DNA from: Schistosoma haematobium
Lineage: Eukaryota; Platyhelminthes; Trematoda; Strigeidida; Schistosomatidae
Direction of reading: 5' to 3'
Length of the DNA stretch: 64,000 nucleotides
Assembly: GCF_000699445.3 (NCBI RefSeq)
Contig: NC_067196.1
Coordinates: forward strand, 558,001-622,000
The translations under genes and the position numbers were made by a program. The notes under the pieces are model-generated. The model was not told the DNA's origin. It searched no databases and worked only from the letters and a program-made list of their open reading frames with translations. Positions 61,228 to 64,000 of the stretch are shown here, one piece after another (positions within the stretch are counted from its first letter, which is position 1; every line of letters begins with the position of its first letter).

Positions 61228-62060
61228 AGCTCTGCTTCTTTTTAGATTTCAATAGAAAATCAGCAAAGTATTGTTTTCAATGGACTGATGTGATCTAATC
61301 TACGTCCACATAGATCTGTTAATTTCTTATGAATTTCTGTTTGTATACAGTTATCTACATGTCAATACAGAAAAGTTAAAACATTCTTACAGTCGTCATT
61401 ATTATGTTGGTTAGACGGAATGAATAGGGCTTGGTTTAGAAGTTATATTTTCTTATTGAACTATGATGAAATCGTCTAACAGAAGTTTTATTAAAATGAA
61501 ATTCAAGTGACAAAGTGAAAATGTTGAATTCCCACCTAAACTGTTGGTGTCATTTTGATTTGAATCAATCAAATAGAAACAATACACCATTGACAGTCTA
61601 TAGAGAGGTATTTGCAGGCAACAAACTGCTTGTTCGTATTTTTGAGTAGCAAGTTAATCAACCATGTATTACAAAGCACGTTTAATCACATTCAAGAGCA
61701 GTTTCATCAACACGGGTCAGGAATATAAAACAACGGTGGATAAACCCTAGTTCACGTTCTCAATAGATAGATGAATATTGAATAACGATCAGTTATTCCA
61801 CCACCATGATTGGCCAGTAATGAACGTAATGAACGAAAGTTGACCTTCATGGTCACTTTGAATAATCGAATCAGAATAAAACAACCAAACACTCATAAAA
61901 TCTATATAAACCAGACAATTTTTAGTGAAATTTCATTAACTGCTTTGAACAAGATGATGAGGTGAGTGTTAGCTGAACACAAGAGTTAAATGAGTGTATC
62001 GTACAAATTGAAATTTGATTCCATGTGATAACGTTCTTTTATTCACTTGAACCATTTCAG

Positions 62061-62205
62061 ATTCAATTCTCCATATGATCTGTTCATACGAATTTCTATG
62101 ATCTTGAACGTATTTTCCGGGTTCTGTATCTGCGATGAAATTTGTAAACATCCGAATTGGGTGAACTTTGAACAAGTGATTTTTAAGAATGAATCATATC
62201 GATAT
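62061..62205 (+). CDS. Candidate internal exon, 145 bases
   Basis: Acceptor GAACCATTTCAG, donor CGATAT|GTAAGT, both strong. The only open phase reads FNSPYDLFIRISMILNVFSG, FCICDEICKHPNWVNFEQV, then KNESYRY. It has a Cys-rich centre and a hydrophobic stretch. The other two frames have stops early on, so the choice of phase is unambiguous. Family not recognised. Lies upstream of the 90-base exon and copy 2 exons, on the same strand. Confidence 0.5.
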
Positions 62206-62701
62206 GTAAGTAATCGGTCAGATTCTAATAGACATATACAGTCTCATCATTATCACTACTCACAAACCATTAATCTCAATCAGCCTCGTCCAAATGTGAA
62301 TGGCAGTTTTATTGAGTACAAGAAAATTCAAGTGAGTTGGTTACATTTTGTAGTTGAGGCGCTATCCACTTATTTACACCTTTTAGCCTATTAAACCAGA
62401 ATTCCCGTTAAAATATTTTGAAAGTGAAGTCAGTAAATTTGAAATTTGGCCTAGTGGTAAGTCCATAATTTTCTTTGAATTAAAATTGTTATTGAGTTTT
62501 CTTGATCACCAATTAATTGCATTTATCAAAGTGGATTCAATTTCTTTAATGAATCAGTTGCATGCTCCTTATGACTCGTCGATTTCTTCAATGAATCAGC
62601 TACATGCTCCGTGTTACATGTCGAACTTAGGCAATTTATATTTTATTCATTCCATGTGAAGTTATCAATCGAATTGTATGTTTTCATTCACAAAAATATA
62701 G

Positions 62702-62791
62702 GTGTTTTATATATGTTTAAAAAAGACGAGAAAATAGGACAAATCTCGAATAATTTAGGAAGATCTTTGTCACGTCAACTTTTGGATGAGA
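62702..62791 (+). CDS. Candidate symmetric exon, 90 bases
   Basis: Acceptor AAAAATATAG, donor GATGAGA|GTGAGT. Phase 1 at both ends, 30 codons: VLYMFKKDEKIGQISNNLGR and SLSRQLLDE. It sits within a longer open frame (62611-63090), so the frame alone does not prove the borders. Same phase as the 45- and 51-base blocks. Could belong to one gene with the exons at 62061 and 63570. Confidence 0.42.
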
Positions 62792-63569
62792 GTGAGTTTC
62801 TTGAATTATTCAGTTGTAGTTTGTTTTGTTTACCGTTGTCATATTCATTTTGCATATACGAAATCTCACCGACCCGACATTTCTCAATAAAGTCAGTGAA
62901 TCCAACTAATCAAATGTGCAGTAATAAGCGACGTTCTGAGTTAAATCAGTTTGTACTATTGAAGCCGACAATCTATCAAATCTTATTTGATTCCCTAAAA
63001 TACATTTCTAGTACTTACTTGATTCCTAAAAGTTTAATGTCTCTGAGTCGCTGTTTGTCGACCATCGTATATTCAACTGTATCTCTTTAATCATATTCAC
63101 CTTCATACAATTTTCGAATTCAAACTCTTTCTGACACAGCGGACTAATGAACGAACGTGAACAGTCGACTAGTGCAAGATTCTTTACTCAAACTAGAACA
63201 CCTAGAACATCAAGTTTACATCCGTATATCTCAGTCAGTTATATGAATTTACGAATAACAAAATCTATCGTCCAAATAATGTCAAGTGACAATTACTCAG
63301 TCGAAATCGTTTGAGAAAAATTAACAGAAGTGTAACATTCTCACTTAGAGAGATTGAAATGTTCATCATATCGTTGAAGTGACAATAATCCTTGAACCTT
63401 CCTCATAAGCGATGATCGAGCATTTCACCACACCGTTTCATGTAAATGTTGGAATGAATCTGATAACTTGTATGCAGAGGTAGTCCATGTTAAAACGTAC
63501 ATTTAATAAAAGAGATGGATTTTCATTTTACACAAATTTCATTATCTACTTTTATTTTCAATAATTCAG

Positions 63570-63614
63570 AGGGATTAATCGTTGTCAAATTGTCTCTTAA
63601 AGGAGAAGATAAAG
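63570..63614 (+). CDS. 45-base micro-exon candidate (copy 2)
   Basis: Acceptor CAATAATTCAG, donor AAAG|GTAAAC. Phase 1 to phase 1; reads GLIVVKLSLKGEDK. Counterpart of 57387-57437. Joined in phase to the block at 63736 it continues with ENEGLTKCEIHSP. Micro-exons in multiples of three are a hallmark of schistosome MEG genes (known from the literature); membership here is inferred from structure only. Confidence 0.45.
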
Positions 63615-63735
63615 GTAAACATGATTCATGACAAGTGAACTTTGCACAATTACTTCTTTACTCCTTGTGATCACACACTGTTTGTGAAATTCAGTTTTCA
63701 GAAAATTGACATGAAAAACTTTGTTATTTTTCTAG

Positions 63736-63797
63736 AAAATGAGGGTCTAACCAAATGTGAAATCCACTCACCGTTTGATCACACATTGAATGTGATT
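63736..63797 (+). CDS. Exon-like block NEGxTxCEIHSP (copy 2)
   Basis: Acceptor TATTTTTCTAG, then in phase 1 NEGLTKCEIHSPFDHTLNVI and a TGA at 63798. The donor used by copy 1 is not preserved here, so either another donor (GTGATT at about 63792) is used or the gene ends here. Confidence 0.4.
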
Positions 63798-63882
63798 TGA
63801 AGCTCAGTTGACATCGACTGGGAAAAATTAGATAAGACGTGTAAAATATTGATATTCATTGCCTGTTTGAAAACCTGTGCAG

Positions 63883-64000
63883 AGATACATTTTCGTTTAA
63901 ATGCTTCCATGAAACTTGACGACAAATCATTGCTTCAAAACAAACGAACCGTGTCATATGTTCGTCACAAAGTCATTCTTGTGCGTATAATATACATCTA
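63883..64000 (+). CDS. Exon-like block HFRxxASM (copy 2), open at window end
   Basis: Acceptor AACCTGTGCAG. The phase 1 frame reads IHFRLNASMKLDDKSLLQNK, TVSYVRHKVILVRIIYI and is still open at 64000. About two thirds of residues are shared with copy 1. A donor could be GTGCGT at about 63981. Unknown function; the conserved YVRHKV end may help to identify it. Confidence 0.48.

Larger units (their letters stand above)
59700..61260 (+). repeat. Rearranged distant copy of inverted repeat 1 arm
   Basis: In left-arm orientation 59830 matches about 3006 and 60310 matches about 3535 (GTGATTGTCAGTCATATGAA), while 61156-61215 matches the right-arm orientation at 10515. Thus part of the unit is inverted within this copy. 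It carries the exon-like frame copy C. Confidence 0.6.
63360..64000 (+). repeat. Direct duplication, copy 2 (runs off window end)
   Basis: Second copy of 57230-57860. Its coding-like blocks are better preserved and the last one is open to the window edge. Confidence 0.75.

Noticed and set aside
1..64000. CRISPR arrays, rRNA, bacterial operons or attachment sites
   Set aside because: No regularly spaced short repeats, no rRNA signatures, no prokaryotic gene layout; the window is clearly eukaryotic.

Overview
This window is AT-rich, intron-containing animal DNA, almost certainly from a blood fluke (Schistosoma or a close relative). The pointers are SR2-like (RTE clade) and CR1/jockey-like non-LTR retrotransposons, Penelope-like elements with GIY-YIG ends, Ty3/gypsy remnants, and many tRNA-derived SINEs of the Sm-alpha type that carry hammerhead-ribozyme sequences. 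No bacterial signatures (operons, ribosome binding sites, CRISPR, rRNA) were seen. Most long open frames are transposon debris; host coding evidence is small and spliced.

Layout. 1-14749 is a large inverted duplication (arms about 4.55 kb, spacer 5.6 kb). Its arms, a copy in the spacer and a rearranged copy at 59.7-61.3 kb share a conserved exon-like frame. 14.75-26.0 kb is mostly unrecognised DNA with a SINE, an LTR-like repeat, a reverse transcriptase (RT) relic (19.5-20.2 kb), a convincing two-exon 71-residue gene (20281-20548), a Penelope tail and a decayed Ty3/gypsy pol (23.6-25.0 kb). 26.3-37.6 kb is a second inverted duplication. Its left arm holds a Penelope element nested in an older one, and its spacer holds an intact 847-codon endonuclease/RT gene. 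37.6-43 kb has candidate minus-strand spliced exons and an internally deleted SR2 copy. 43.2-52.6 kb is a third, more decayed inverted duplication, invaded by a different LTR in each arm. 52.7-59.3 kb holds a CR1/jockey C-terminus and two SR2 copies. 57.2-64 kb contains two diverged direct copies of a locus with small exon-like blocks whose reading frames are conserved between copies.

How it fits together. SINE copies with the same dead ribozymes sit at mirrored positions in the arms, so the inverted duplications post-date those insertions, while the private LTR and nested Penelope insertions came later or were lost from one arm. The main biological candidates are the small spliced gene at 20.3 kb, the duplicated small-exon family at 57-64 kb (reminiscent of schistosome micro-exon genes, but not proven), and two SINEs that keep a complete hammerhead catalytic core.

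All similarity statements come from reading the sequence by eye; no alignment or database search was run.
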